This document shows, piece after piece, positions 50,696 to 59,031 of a DNA stretch of 64,000 nt. A model generated the notes under the pieces. It had not been told where the DNA came from and searched no databases. It saw only the letters and a program-made list of their open reading frames with translations. Made by a program: the position numbers and the translations under genes. This stretch comes from Bacteroides intestinalis DSM 17393 (lineage in GTDB: Bacteria; Bacteroidota; Bacteroidia; Bacteroidales; Bacteroidaceae). Within the stretch, counting starts at the first letter, position 1, and the number at the start of each line of letters is the position of its first letter. The stretch lies in the NCBI RefSeq assembly GCF_000172175.1, contig NZ_ABJL02000006.1:124001-188000 (forward strand). Reading direction: 5' to 3'.

Positions 50696-51901
50696 ATGGA
50701 AGATAAGAAAAAAGTAGTAGTCGCATTCAGCGGCGGTCTTGATACTTCATTTACGGTAATGTACCTTGCCAAAGAAAAGGGGTACGAAGTGTATGCAGCT
50801 TGTGCAAACACCGGTGGCTTCAGTCCTGAACAACTGAAAACGAACGAAGAAAACGCCTATAAACTGGGCGCAAAAGAATATGTTACTATCGACGTAACTC
50901 AGGAATATTACGAAAAGAGCTTGAAATACATGGTATTCGGCAACGTGCTGCGTAATGGCACCTATCCTATTTCCGTAAGTTCCGAGCGTATTTTCCAGGC
51001 ACTTGCCATTGCACGTTATGCCAACGAGATTGGAGCAGACGCTATCGCTCATGGTTCTACAGGGGCAGGTAACGACCAGATTCGTTTCGACATGACATTC
51101 CTCGTACTGGCTCCGGGTGTAGAAATCATCACACTGACCCGTGACATGGCATTGAGCCGCCAAGAAGAAATCGATTATCTGAACAAGCATGGTTTCTCAG
51201 CAGACTTCACCAAGCTGAAATATTCCTATAATGTAGGCTTGTGGGGTACTTCCATCTGCGGTGGTGAAATTCTGGATTCAGCACAAGGCTTGCCCGAAAG
51301 TGCTTATCTGAAACACTGTGTAAAGGAAGACAGCGAACAACTGCGTCTTACTTTTGAGAAAGGTGAGTTAAAAGCAGTAAACGACGAAAAATTCGACGAT
51401 CCCATCAAAGCCATCCAGAAAGTGGAAGAAATTGGTGCTGCTTACGGCATTGGTCGTGATATGCACGTGGGTGATACCATTATCGGCATCAAAGGCCGTG
51501 TAGGTTTCGAAGCTGCTGCCCCGATGTTGATTATCGGTGCACATAAATTCCTGGAAAAATATACGCTGAGTAAATGGCAACAATACTGGAAAGACCAGGT
51601 TGCTAATTGGTACGGTATGTTCCTGCACGAAAGTCAGTACCTAGAACCGGTAATGCGTGACATCGAAGCAATGTTGCAGGAGAGCCAGCGCAACGTAAAC
51701 GGTACAGCTATATTGGAACTCCGCCCGTTGTCATTCTCTACAGTAGGTGTAGAGTCGGAAGACGACCTTGTAAAAACCAAGTTCGGTGAATACGGCGAAA
51801 TGCAAAAGGGATGGACAGCAGAAGATGCAAAAGGCTTTATCAAGGTTACTTCTACTCCGCTGAGAGTATATTATAACAACCATAAAGACGAGGAAATCTA
51901 A
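50696..51901 (+). CDS. argG: Argininosuccinate synthase
   Basis: 401 residues, full length. N-type ATP pyrophosphatase loop VVVAFSGGLDTSF, then AIAHGSTGAGNDQIRF (aspartate/citrulline binding) and DIEAMLQESQRNVNG. It condenses citrulline with aspartate. The next gene starts two bases after its stop. Confidence 0.97.
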   Translation: MEDKKKVVVAFSGGLDTSFTVMYLAKEKGYEVYAACANTGGFSPEQLKTNEENAYKLGAKEYVTIDVTQEYYEKSLKYMVFGNVLRNGTYPISVSSERIFQALAIARYANEIGADAIAHGSTGAGNDQIRFDMTFLVLAPGVEIITLTRDMALSRQEEIDYLNKHGFSADFTKLKYSYNVGLWGTSICGGEILDSAQGLPESAYLKHCVKEDSEQLRLTFEKGELKAVNDEKFDDPIKAIQKVEEIGAAYGIGRDMHVGDTIIGIKGRVGFEAAAPMLIIGAHKFLEKYTLSKWQQYWKDQVANWYGMFLHESQYLEPVMRDIEAMLQESQRNVNGTAILELRPLSFSTVGVESEDDLVKTKFGEYGEMQKGWTAEDAKGFIKVTSTPLRVYYNNHKDEEI

Positions 51902-51903
51902 GC

Positions 51904-52116
51904 ATGGATACTAATAACAAGAAACTCACCCGCTCACGCAGTGACAGAATGCTTGCCGGAGTTTGCGGAGGTTTAGCCGCCTACTTCGGACTCGATCCAT
52001 CACTCGTACGCATCGGTTATGCATTATTGACATTTTTCACCGTATTTGCCGGTATACCTGTATACCTTATAATGTGGCTTATCGTTCCCGAAGAAAGAAA
52101 CTTATATAACAGATAA
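51904..52116 (+). CDS. PspC-domain small membrane protein
   Basis: 70 residues, essentially one PspC domain: LTRSRSDRMLAGVCGGLAAYFGLDPSL, then a membrane helix (LLTFFTVFAGIPVYLIMWLIVP). PspC proteins sense or stabilise the membrane under stress in other bacteria. Sits two bases after argG and 20 before argC, so it is cotranscribed with arginine genes without an obvious pathway role. Confidence 0.92.
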   Translation: MDTNNKKLTRSRSDRMLAGVCGGLAAYFGLDPSLVRIGYALLTFFTVFAGIPVYLIMWLIVPEERNLYNR

Positions 52117-52136
52117 AGAACATAGTATAAACTAAC

Positions 52137-53105
52137 ATGATTAAAGTAGGAATCATCGGCGGAGCCGGATATACGGCAGGTGAGTTAATTCGTTTGCTGG
52201 TCAATCATCCGGAAGCGGAAATCGTATTCATCAACAGCTCAAGTAACGCCGGAAACAAAATTACCGACGTACACGAAGGATTGTACGGCGAAACGGATCT
52301 TGTCTTCACCGACGAGTTACCTTTGGATGAAATTGATGTATTATTCTTCTGTACCGCTCACGGCGATACGAAGAAATTCATAGAGAGTCACAACATTCCT
52401 GAGGAGTTGAAAATCATCGACCTCTCTATGGACTACCGTATTGCTTCTCCGGAACATGACTTTATTTACGGTCTGCCGGAGTTGAACCGTCGTGCTACTT
52501 GCAAAGCAAAGCACGTGGCCAATCCAGGCTGTTTTGCCACTTGTATCCAATTGGGCTTGCTGCCCCTTGCCAAGCACCTGATGCTGAACAACGACATCAT
52601 GGTGAATGCTATCACCGGTTCTACCGGAGCTGGCGTGAAACCGGGATCAACCAGTCACTTCAGCTGGCGAAATAATAACCTGAGTGTTTATAAAGCATTC
52701 GATCACCAGCATGTTCCCGAAATCAAGCAATCTCTGAAGCAATTGCAAAATAGCTTTGATGTGGATATCGACTTTATCCCCTACCGTGGCGATTTCCCGC
52801 GTGGAATTTTTGCCACCATCGTAGTAAAAACCAAAGTTGCACTGGATGAAATCGTCCGCATGTACGAAGAATATTATGCAAAAGACTCTTTCGTACACAT
52901 TGTAGAGAAGAACATCGACCTGAAGCAAGTGGTAAACACCAATAAGTGTCTGCTACATCTGGAGAAGCATGGTGATAAGTTGCTTATCATCTCCTGCATC
53001 GACAACTTGCTGAAAGGTGCCAGTGGACAGGCAGTACATAACATGAACTTGATGTTCAATTTAGAAGAAACCGTCGGCTTGCGACTGAAGCCCAGCGCCT
53101 TCTAA
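52137..53105 (+). CDS. argC: N-acetyl(succinyl)-gamma-glutamyl-phosphate reductase
   Basis: 322 residues. NADP loop VGIIGGAGYTAGELIRLL, catalytic Cys in HVANPGCFATCIQLGLLPLA, and HQHVPEI with the His. It reduces the acylglutamyl phosphate to the semialdehyde. The acyl group is probably succinyl in Bacteroides, which is family knowledge. Confidence 0.96.
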   Translation: MIKVGIIGGAGYTAGELIRLLVNHPEAEIVFINSSSNAGNKITDVHEGLYGETDLVFTDELPLDEIDVLFFCTAHGDTKKFIESHNIPEELKIIDLSMDYRIASPEHDFIYGLPELNRRATCKAKHVANPGCFATCIQLGLLPLAKHLMLNNDIMVNAITGSTGAGVKPGSTSHFSWRNNNLSVYKAFDHQHVPEIKQSLKQLQNSFDVDIDFIPYRGDFPRGIFATIVVKTKVALDEIVRMYEEYYAKDSFVHIVEKNIDLKQVVNTNKCLLHLEKHGDKLLIISCIDNLLKGASGQAVHNMNLMFNLEETVGLRLKPSAF

Positions 53106-53138
53106 GTAATTTGTATTTCGTAATTTATAATTAAAGAA

Positions 53139-54260
53139 ATGAATTTATTCGACGTATATCCTCTTTTTGACATCAATATTGTCAAGGGAAAAAGCTGCCA
53201 CGTATGGGACGAAAAGGGTACTGAGTACCTCGATCTCTACGGCGGACACGCTGTTATCTCCATCGGTCATGCGCATCCGCACTACGTGGAGATGATAAGC
53301 AAGCAAGTTGCCACGTTGGGATTTTATTCCAACTCTGTCATCAACAAGTTGCAGGAACAGGTTGCTGAACGCTTAGGAAAAGTTTGTGGTTATGATGACT
53401 ACTCCTTATTCCTGATTAACAGCGGTGCAGAAGCCAACGAGAATGCCTTGAAACTCGCTTCGTTCTACAATGGACGTACACGTGTGGTTTCTTTTAACAA
53501 AGCATTTCACGGACGCACTTCACTGGCTGTAGAAGTAACCAACAACCCGAAAATCATAGCTCCCATCAACGATTGCGGACATGTCACTTATCTCCCGCTG
53601 AACGATATCGAAGTTATGAAAGCCGAACTGGCGAAGGGGGATGTTTGCGCAGTAATTATTGAAGGTATTCAGGGTATAGGTGGTATCCAACTGCCGACAG
53701 ATGAATTCATGCAAGCTCTGCGCGAAGCTTGTACCGCTCATAACACTGTACTGGTTTTAGATGAAATCCAAAGTGGTTATGGCCGCAGCGGTAAATTCTT
53801 TGCTCACCAACACAACGGTATCAAGGCAGATATTATCACTGTAGCCAAAGGCATCGGCAATGGTTTCCCGATGGCTGGTGTACTCATCAGTCCGATGTTT
53901 ACTCCGGTTTACGGACAGCTGGGTACTACCTTTGGTGGTAATCATCTGGCATGTAGCGCAGCGTTGGCAGTACTGGATGTCATAAGTCAGGAAAATCTGG
54001 TTGAAAATGCAGCAAAAGTAGGTGAATACTTAATGACGGAACTGAAGAAATTCCCACAGATCAAGGAAGTTCGTGGACGTGGTCTAATGATCGGTCTTGA
54101 ATTTGAAGAGCCAATAAAGGAACTTCGCCTGAAACTTCTGAAAGAGCAACATGTATTTACAGGTGTCAGTGGTACAAACGTACTCCGTTTGCTTCCGCCC
54201 CTCTGTCTCAGCATGGAAGAAGCCGATCTCTTCCTCGAACGTTTCAGAAAAGTACTTTAA
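53139..54260 (+). CDS. argD: Acetyl(succinyl)ornithine aminotransferase
   Basis: 373 residues, class III PLP aminotransferase: FLINSGAEANENALKLA, AFHGRTSLAVEVTNNPK, VLDEIQSGYGRSGKFFAHQ and the PLP-lysine region ITVAKGIGNGFPMAG. It makes acylornithine from the semialdehyde. Last gene of the arg operon, followed by a terminator. Confidence 0.95.
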   Translation: MNLFDVYPLFDINIVKGKSCHVWDEKGTEYLDLYGGHAVISIGHAHPHYVEMISKQVATLGFYSNSVINKLQEQVAERLGKVCGYDDYSLFLINSGAEANENALKLASFYNGRTRVVSFNKAFHGRTSLAVEVTNNPKIIAPINDCGHVTYLPLNDIEVMKAELAKGDVCAVIIEGIQGIGGIQLPTDEFMQALREACTAHNTVLVLDEIQSGYGRSGKFFAHQHNGIKADIITVAKGIGNGFPMAGVLISPMFTPVYGQLGTTFGGNHLACSAALAVLDVISQENLVENAAKVGEYLMTELKKFPQIKEVRGRGLMIGLEFEEPIKELRLKLLKEQHVFTGVSGTNVLRLLPPLCLSMEEADLFLERFRKVL

Positions 54261-54294
54261 AGTATATTTGACTATATAATCAGCAATAAACAGG

Positions 54295-54337
54295 CAGCCT
54301 TCGGACGTTTCAACGCGTCTTAAGGCTGTTTTTTGTT
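54295..54337 (+). terminator. Terminator of the arg operon
   Basis: Stem CAGCCTT/AAGGCTG with an inner GACG/CGTC extension, followed by TTTTTTG. Confidence 0.85.
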
Positions 54338-54392
54338 TTAGTGCACAAGTACTTTTTTACATCAATTAGCTTATAAAGGTGGAAAAAATATC

Positions 54393-54400
54393 TACCTTTG
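54393..54400 (+). promoter_or_regulatory. -7 box TACCTTTG for proC
   Basis: Exact TAnnTTTG, 33 bases before the proC ATG; no clear TTTG at -33. Confidence 0.6.
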
Positions 54401-54432
54401 CCCATCGACAACCCTTTTAATAACAGAATGAT

Positions 54433-55209
54433 ATGAAAACAGCAATTATCGGAGCAGGAAACATGGGCGGTTCTATAGCCCGTGGATTGGCAAAGGGAAG
54501 CATTATCCCCGCCTCGGATATCATAGTCTCTAATCCCTCGCAAGGAAAGTTGGATGAACTGAAAGTAGAGTTTCCCGCTTTACAGATTACGCATGACAAT
54601 CAGGAAGCCATCATCGGTGCCGAATTTATCATACTTGCTGTGAAACCGTGGCTTATCAAAAGCGTACTGCGTGAATTGAAACTGAAAAGCAAGCAAATCA
54701 TTATTTCTGTCGCCGCAGGCATCAACTTCGAAGAACTGGCTCACTACGTACCGGAACCGGAAATGACCATGTTCCGCATCATTCCCAATACTGCCATCAG
54801 CGAAATGGAAAGTATGACTTTGATTGCCAGCCGCAATGCTACCAAAGAACAGGAGCAACTGATGCTGGATATCTTCAACCAAATGGGACTCGCCATGCTT
54901 ATCCCTGAAGAAAAATTCGCAGCTTGCACTTCCATGGCTTCCTGCGGCATTGCCTATGTACTGAAATATATTCAAGCTGCCATGCAAGCCGGCATAGAAA
55001 TGGGAGTTTACCCCAAGGATGCCATGAGGATGGTGGCCCAATCCGTAAAAGGAGCAGCCGAACTGATACTGAACAATGACACACACCCCAGTGTAGAAAT
55101 AGACAAAGTATGTACCCCTGGCGGTATCACCATCAAAGGCATTAATGAGTTGGAACATGACGGTTACTCTTCTGCCATCATCAATGCCATTAAAGCCAGC
55201 AAACAATAA
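54433..55209 (+). CDS. proC: Pyrroline-5-carboxylate reductase
   Basis: 258 residues. NAD(P) loop AIIGAGNMGGSIARGL, ILAVKPWLIKSVL, FRIIPNTAIS, and the C-terminal signature VCTPGGITIKGINELEHDG. It catalyses the last step of proline synthesis. It follows the arginine operon with its own promoter; the XRE-cupin gene starts 33 bases later and may be cotranscribed. Confidence 0.96.
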   Translation: MKTAIIGAGNMGGSIARGLAKGSIIPASDIIVSNPSQGKLDELKVEFPALQITHDNQEAIIGAEFIILAVKPWLIKSVLRELKLKSKQIIISVAAGINFEELAHYVPEPEMTMFRIIPNTAISEMESMTLIASRNATKEQEQLMLDIFNQMGLAMLIPEEKFAACTSMASCGIAYVLKYIQAAMQAGIEMGVYPKDAMRMVAQSVKGAAELILNNDTHPSVEIDKVCTPGGITIKGINELEHDGYSSAIINAIKASKQ

Positions 55210-55242
55210 GACGAACAATTAATTCATTAAATAAACAACCAC

Positions 55243-55797
55243 ATGGACGAACAAATTAAGCAAATTGCCGAACGCCTCCGTGGCCTTCGTGATGTACTGG
55301 AACTGACAGCCGAAGACATTGCACGCGAATGTGATATTTCTGCCGAAGAATACCGTCTCGCAGAATCGGGAGAGTTTGATATTTCCGTCAGCATGCTGCA
55401 AAAGATTGCGCGCAGATACGGAGTTTCGTTGGATGCACTGATGTTCGGCGAAGAACCGAAGATGAGCTCCTATTTCCTAACCCGTGCCGGAAAAGGAACC
55501 AGTATTGAACGTACTAAAGCCTACAAATACCAATCGCTTGCCGCGGGCTTCATGAATCGTAGCGCCGATCCGTTCGTCGTGACCGTAGAACCGAAACCGG
55601 ATAGCGAACCAATACACTACAACAGCCACGCCGGACAAGAATTCAGCCTCGTACTGGAAGGGCGCATGATGGTCAACATCGACGGCAAAGAACTTATACT
55701 AAACGAAGGGGACAGCCTTTACTTCAACTCCAAGCTGCCACATGGCATGAAAGCGCTGGATGGAAAGACGGTACGATTCCTGGCAATAATAATGTAA
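55243..55797 (+). CDS. XRE-family regulator with C-terminal cupin
   Basis: 184 residues. HTH_3 at ~10-62 (RDVLELTAEDIARECDISAEEYRLAESGEFDIS) and a cupin at ~105-180 (HYNSHAGQEFSLVLEGRMMVNIDGK, GDSLYFNSKLPHGMKAL). One-component regulators of this type usually sense a small metabolite. Its stop lies two bases before the acyl-CoA ligase start, so it probably controls, or responds to the product of, that enzyme. Confidence 0.93.
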   Translation: MDEQIKQIAERLRGLRDVLELTAEDIARECDISAEEYRLAESGEFDISVSMLQKIARRYGVSLDALMFGEEPKMSSYFLTRAGKGTSIERTKAYKYQSLAAGFMNRSADPFVVTVEPKPDSEPIHYNSHAGQEFSLVLEGRMMVNIDGKELILNEGDSLYFNSKLPHGMKALDGKTVRFLAIIM

Positions 55798-55799
55798 TT

Positions 55800-57455
55800 A
55801 TGGTAGAAAGATTTTTATCGCAAACCTCTTTCACTTCACAAGAGGACTTTATCAAGAATTTTAAAATAAACGTACCGGAAAACTTCAACTTCGGCTACGA
55901 CGTAGTAGATGCCTGGGCTGCCGAACAACCAGACAAACCAGCATTGTTATGGACTAATGATAAGGGTGAACACCACCAGTTTACGTTTGCCGACATGAAA
56001 CGCTATACGGACATGACAGCTTCGTATTTCCAAAGCCTCGGCATCGGTCATGGTGACATGGTAATGTTGATATTGAAACGTCGTTTTGAATTCTGGTTCA
56101 GCATCATAGCTTTGCATAAACTCGGTGCTGTCGTTATTCCTGCCACTCACTTGCTGACCAAAAAAGATATTGTATATCGCTGCAATGCTGCGGATATCAA
56201 AATGATTGTTTGTGCTGGCGAATCGGTTATCACGGAGCATATCACAGCTGCCATGCCAGATTCACCCAGCGTGAAGAAACTCGTCAGCGTAGGACCTGAA
56301 GTAGCTGAAGGATTCGATGATTTCCACAAAGGCATCGAGAATGCTGCACCTTTCGTGAAACCGGAACATCCGAATGCGAATGAAGACATTTCGTTGATGT
56401 ACTTCACCAGCGGAACCACAGGTGAGCCGAAAATGGTTGCCCATGACTTCACTTATCCGCTGGGACACATTGTCACCGGTAGTTTCTGGCACAATCTGAC
56501 GGAAAATAGCCTGCACCTTACCATTGCCGATACCGGCTGGGGAAAGGCTGTATGGGGCAAACTTTACGGACAATGGATTGCCGGAGCAAATATATTCGTA
56601 TATGATCACGAAAAGTTTACTCCTGCCGCCATTCTGGAGAAGATACAAGATTATCATGTAACCTCTCTTTGTGCCCCTCCCACCATCTTTCGTTTCCTCA
56701 TTCACGAAGACCTGACGAAGTACAACCTCTCGTCCCTGCAATATTGTACAATTGCCGGTGAAGCACTGAACCCTGCTGTATTCGAAACCTTCAAGAAACT
56801 GACTGGTATCAAACTGATGGAAGGATTCGGACAAACAGAAACCACCCTGACCATCGCCACTATGCCTTGGATGGAACCGAAACCGGGTAGCATGGGATTG
56901 CCCAATCCACAATATGATGTAGACCTGATAGACAACGACGGTCGTTCTGTGGAAGCCGGCGAACAGGGACAAATCGTAATTCGTACGGATAAAGGCAAGC
57001 CGTTGGGATTGTTTAAAGAGTACTACCGTGATTCGGAACGTACACACGAAGCTTGGAATAATGGTATCTACTATACGGGAGACGTTGCCTGGAAAGATGA
57101 AGACGGTTATCTTTGGTTTGTAGGCCGTGCAGACGATGTGATCAAGAGCTCCGGTTATCGTATCGGCCCATTCGAAGTGGAAAGTGCCTTGATGACGCAT
57201 CCCGCTGTAATAGAATGTGCCATCACAGGCGTACCCGATGAAATCCGCGGTCAGGTAGTGAAAGCTACCATCGTACTGGCTAAAGAATATAAAGGGAAAG
57301 AGGGTGAAGAGCTTATCAAGGAATTGCAAAATCATGTAAAAAAAGTAACGGCTCCTTACAAGTACCCACGTGTGATTGAATTTGTAGACGAACTACCGAA
57401 AACCATCAGTGGAAAGATCCGTCGTGTGGAAATCCGGAAGAACGATACAAAATAA
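55800..57455 (+). CDS. AMP-forming acyl-CoA synthetase
   Basis: 551 residues of the acetyl/medium-chain acyl-CoA synthetase family. P-loop YFTSGTTGEPKMV, GFGQTETT, YYTGDVAWKDEDGYLWFVGRADD and the C-terminal catalytic Lys in KTISGKIRRVEIR. It activates a carboxylic acid to its CoA thioester through an adenylate. Substrate chain length cannot be told. Coupled to the XRE-cupin gene. Confidence 0.94.
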   Translation: MVERFLSQTSFTSQEDFIKNFKINVPENFNFGYDVVDAWAAEQPDKPALLWTNDKGEHHQFTFADMKRYTDMTASYFQSLGIGHGDMVMLILKRRFEFWFSIIALHKLGAVVIPATHLLTKKDIVYRCNAADIKMIVCAGESVITEHITAAMPDSPSVKKLVSVGPEVAEGFDDFHKGIENAAPFVKPEHPNANEDISLMYFTSGTTGEPKMVAHDFTYPLGHIVTGSFWHNLTENSLHLTIADTGWGKAVWGKLYGQWIAGANIFVYDHEKFTPAAILEKIQDYHVTSLCAPPTIFRFLIHEDLTKYNLSSLQYCTIAGEALNPAVFETFKKLTGIKLMEGFGQTETTLTIATMPWMEPKPGSMGLPNPQYDVDLIDNDGRSVEAGEQGQIVIRTDKGKPLGLFKEYYRDSERTHEAWNNGIYYTGDVAWKDEDGYLWFVGRADDVIKSSGYRIGPFEVESALMTHPAVIECAITGVPDEIRGQVVKATIVLAKEYKGKEGEELIKELQNHVKKVTAPYKYPRVIEFVDELPKTISGKIRRVEIRKNDTK

Positions 57456-57551
57456 AGGAAAAAATAGAAGGAATAGGCTACTTCTAAATCGTTTGCACCT
57501 TTTATGTTACTTTTTGATCAATTTGAGTTATTCTGTTTCCCGCAAACCGCT

Positions 57552-57559
57552 TACATTTG
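57552..57559 (+). promoter_or_regulatory. -7 box TACATTTG
   Basis: Exact TAnnTTTG match, 34 bases before the small gene at 57594. It lies inside the longer open frame starting at 57504, arguing for the later start. Confidence 0.6.
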
Positions 57560-57593
57560 CGACCGGAAAGTACAACTAAAAGATTTAAAGCAC

Positions 57594-57791
57594 ATGATTA
57601 CAAGTAGAAAGATTTCTCAGATTAACGTTTTCGCAGGTAGTCCCTGGGAAGTGGAAAGCGTGAAGCAGCTGTTAAAGTCAGCTTACATCAACGCTTCAAC
57701 TGAAGACAAAGGCAACGGCATTCATGTGTCTGTTCCCTGTCAACAGTACACCGCTGCTGTACGGGTTATCAGCAACCGAAAGGCTTTATAA
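57594..57791 (+). CDS. DUF2007-like small protein
   Basis: 65 residues from 57594 (MITSRKISQINVFAGSPWEVESVK); the promoter within the upstream extension rules out 57504. The pattern FAGSPWEVESVKQLLKSAYINASTEDKG matches small DUF2007/putative signal-transducing proteins. Function unknown; probably cytoplasmic. Confidence 0.78.
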   Translation: MITSRKISQINVFAGSPWEVESVKQLLKSAYINASTEDKGNGIHVSVPCQQYTAAVRVISNRKAL

Positions 57792-57818
57792 GACTTGAGA
57801 GAAGACGAAGTGAAAAAG

Positions 57819-57856
57819 ACTGCCCCTTGGAAGCAATTCCTTCAGGGGCAGTTTTT
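57819..57856. terminator. Bidirectional terminator
   Basis: Stem ACTGCCCCT/AGGGGCAGT with T-runs on both sides, between the convergent small gene and the lipoprotein gene ending at 57860. Confidence 0.88.
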
Positions 57857-57859
57857 ATA

Positions 57860-58309
57860 TCAATATACCGCTTCTCCACCTTCGGGTTTCTCACGATATT
57901 TTATATCAAAACGCCCCTCTTTGATACTCCCACCACTAAATGTGCCACTGATAATGGTTCCATCCATACGAGTAATATAGGCTTCACCATCTTCCAAATC
58001 TTCTCTATCAAAAACAGCATCTATGTAAGTACAACTAGCTCCTTGTCGGGGATTTACAATCACCAGATGCAAACCACTAAAGATACCGACTTCCGCATCA
58101 ATTGCAACATAATGATTTTCCTCATCATCATAAAAACGAGCAGATGGTATTCCATACCGCCCACTGGTATATACCCAACCGTCTATCAGACAACCCAATG
58201 TATTTTCACCTGTAGTTGTAGCTTCCGGCATCAATGTCGGGTCTACACTTCTATCTTCTTCACAGGCACAGCAACAAATCAGCAGGAACAGAAATAACAA
58301 CTTTTTCAT
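57860..58309 (-). CDS. Lipoprotein of unknown function
   Basis: 149 residues from 58309 (MKKLLFLFLLICCCACEEDRSVDP), a clear lipoprotein signal with Cys at ~16; the frame is open to 58396 inside the upstream gene. The rest is a small beta-rich domain (ENTLGCLIDGWVYTSG, GTFSGGSIKEGRFDIKY), in the style of the DUF6252/DUF5025-type proteins of Bacteroidetes, though I cannot assign the family firmly. Five bases after the beta-barrel gene, so probably a partner of it. Confidence 0.8.
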   Translation of the reverse strand: MKKLLFLFLLICCCACEEDRSVDPTLMPEATTTGENTLGCLIDGWVYTSGRYGIPSARFYDDEENHYVAIDAEVGIFSGLHLVIVNPRQGASCTYIDAVFDREDLEDGEAYITRMDGTIISGTFSGGSIKEGRFDIKYREKPEGGEAVY

Positions 58310-58314
58310 AGCGC

Positions 58315-58959
58315 TCAAAAATGATAGTTTAAACCGAAGACTAAAGATAACTGACCGAAATAACCGGTACCGGTTTTCGGATTTTCCACATTCCACTTCT
58401 CATCGTGATACTTCACCGAATAAGTTTCTGTGCTGGATGCCAGCCAGTTCAGGCGGGCCGAAGCTCCCCAGTGGCTCGTCAGGAAATACTCGCCCGAGAG
58501 GGCCAGGTTACCTGCAAGTTTATCCATCGAAACATCCCGCGGCTTGCCATACACCTTACTTTTATCCTTATAGAACTGATAGCCTATTCCACCTGCCAAC
58601 TGAAGTTGATAATGTTTCTTCACCATCGTCAAAGATATCTGCGGCGCCATGTAGTGCATCAGAATCTTATCCGCCCCGGTGTCGTGCGTATTTTTATAGG
58701 AACTTCCCTGATACAGCGCTCCCACCCCGAACTGAAACTTCCGGCCGGCAACTTGTGCCAGATAGCTGACATCCCAAGCCACTCCTTTTCGTAAATCACT
58801 GCGATAGGCATCCGATCTGTCGGTGATTCCCATCAATTGTCCCAAATACCATGACGGTCCGGCATGAACAGAAAAAGAGGACCTTTTATCACCTGCACTT
58901 TGGGCGTACAGAGAGGTAGTTAACAACACCCCTACAAGGAAACAAAGCAAGTACTTCAT
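58315..58959 (-). CDS. Outer-membrane beta-barrel protein
   Basis: 214 residues with a signal peptide (residues 1-20, ending LYAQ). Alternating beta segments follow (SFSVHAGPSWYLGQLMG, QFGVGALYQGSSY, LSGEYFLTSHWGASARLNWL) and it ends in Phe (FGLNYHF), as expected for an outer-membrane barrel. No specific family recognised. Confidence 0.82.
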   Translation of the reverse strand: MKYLLCFLVGVLLTTSLYAQSAGDKRSSFSVHAGPSWYLGQLMGITDRSDAYRSDLRKGVAWDVSYLAQVAGRKFQFGVGALYQGSSYKNTHDTGADKILMHYMAPQISLTMVKKHYQLQLAGGIGYQFYKDKSKVYGKPRDVSMDKLAGNLALSGEYFLTSHWGASARLNWLASSTETYSVKYHDEKWNVENPKTGTGYFGQLSLVFGLNYHF

Positions 58960-59031
58960 AATGATTTGTATAGCGTTTTTTTTATTAAATGCAAAAAAAA
59001 GAAAAGTACTGCATACCGACAGCTTTTTCTG

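Noticed and set aside
56262..57335. 357-codon minus-strand frame opposite the acyl-CoA ligase
   Set aside because: The plus-strand gene shows all family motifs; the opposite frame has no recognisable domain or start signals.
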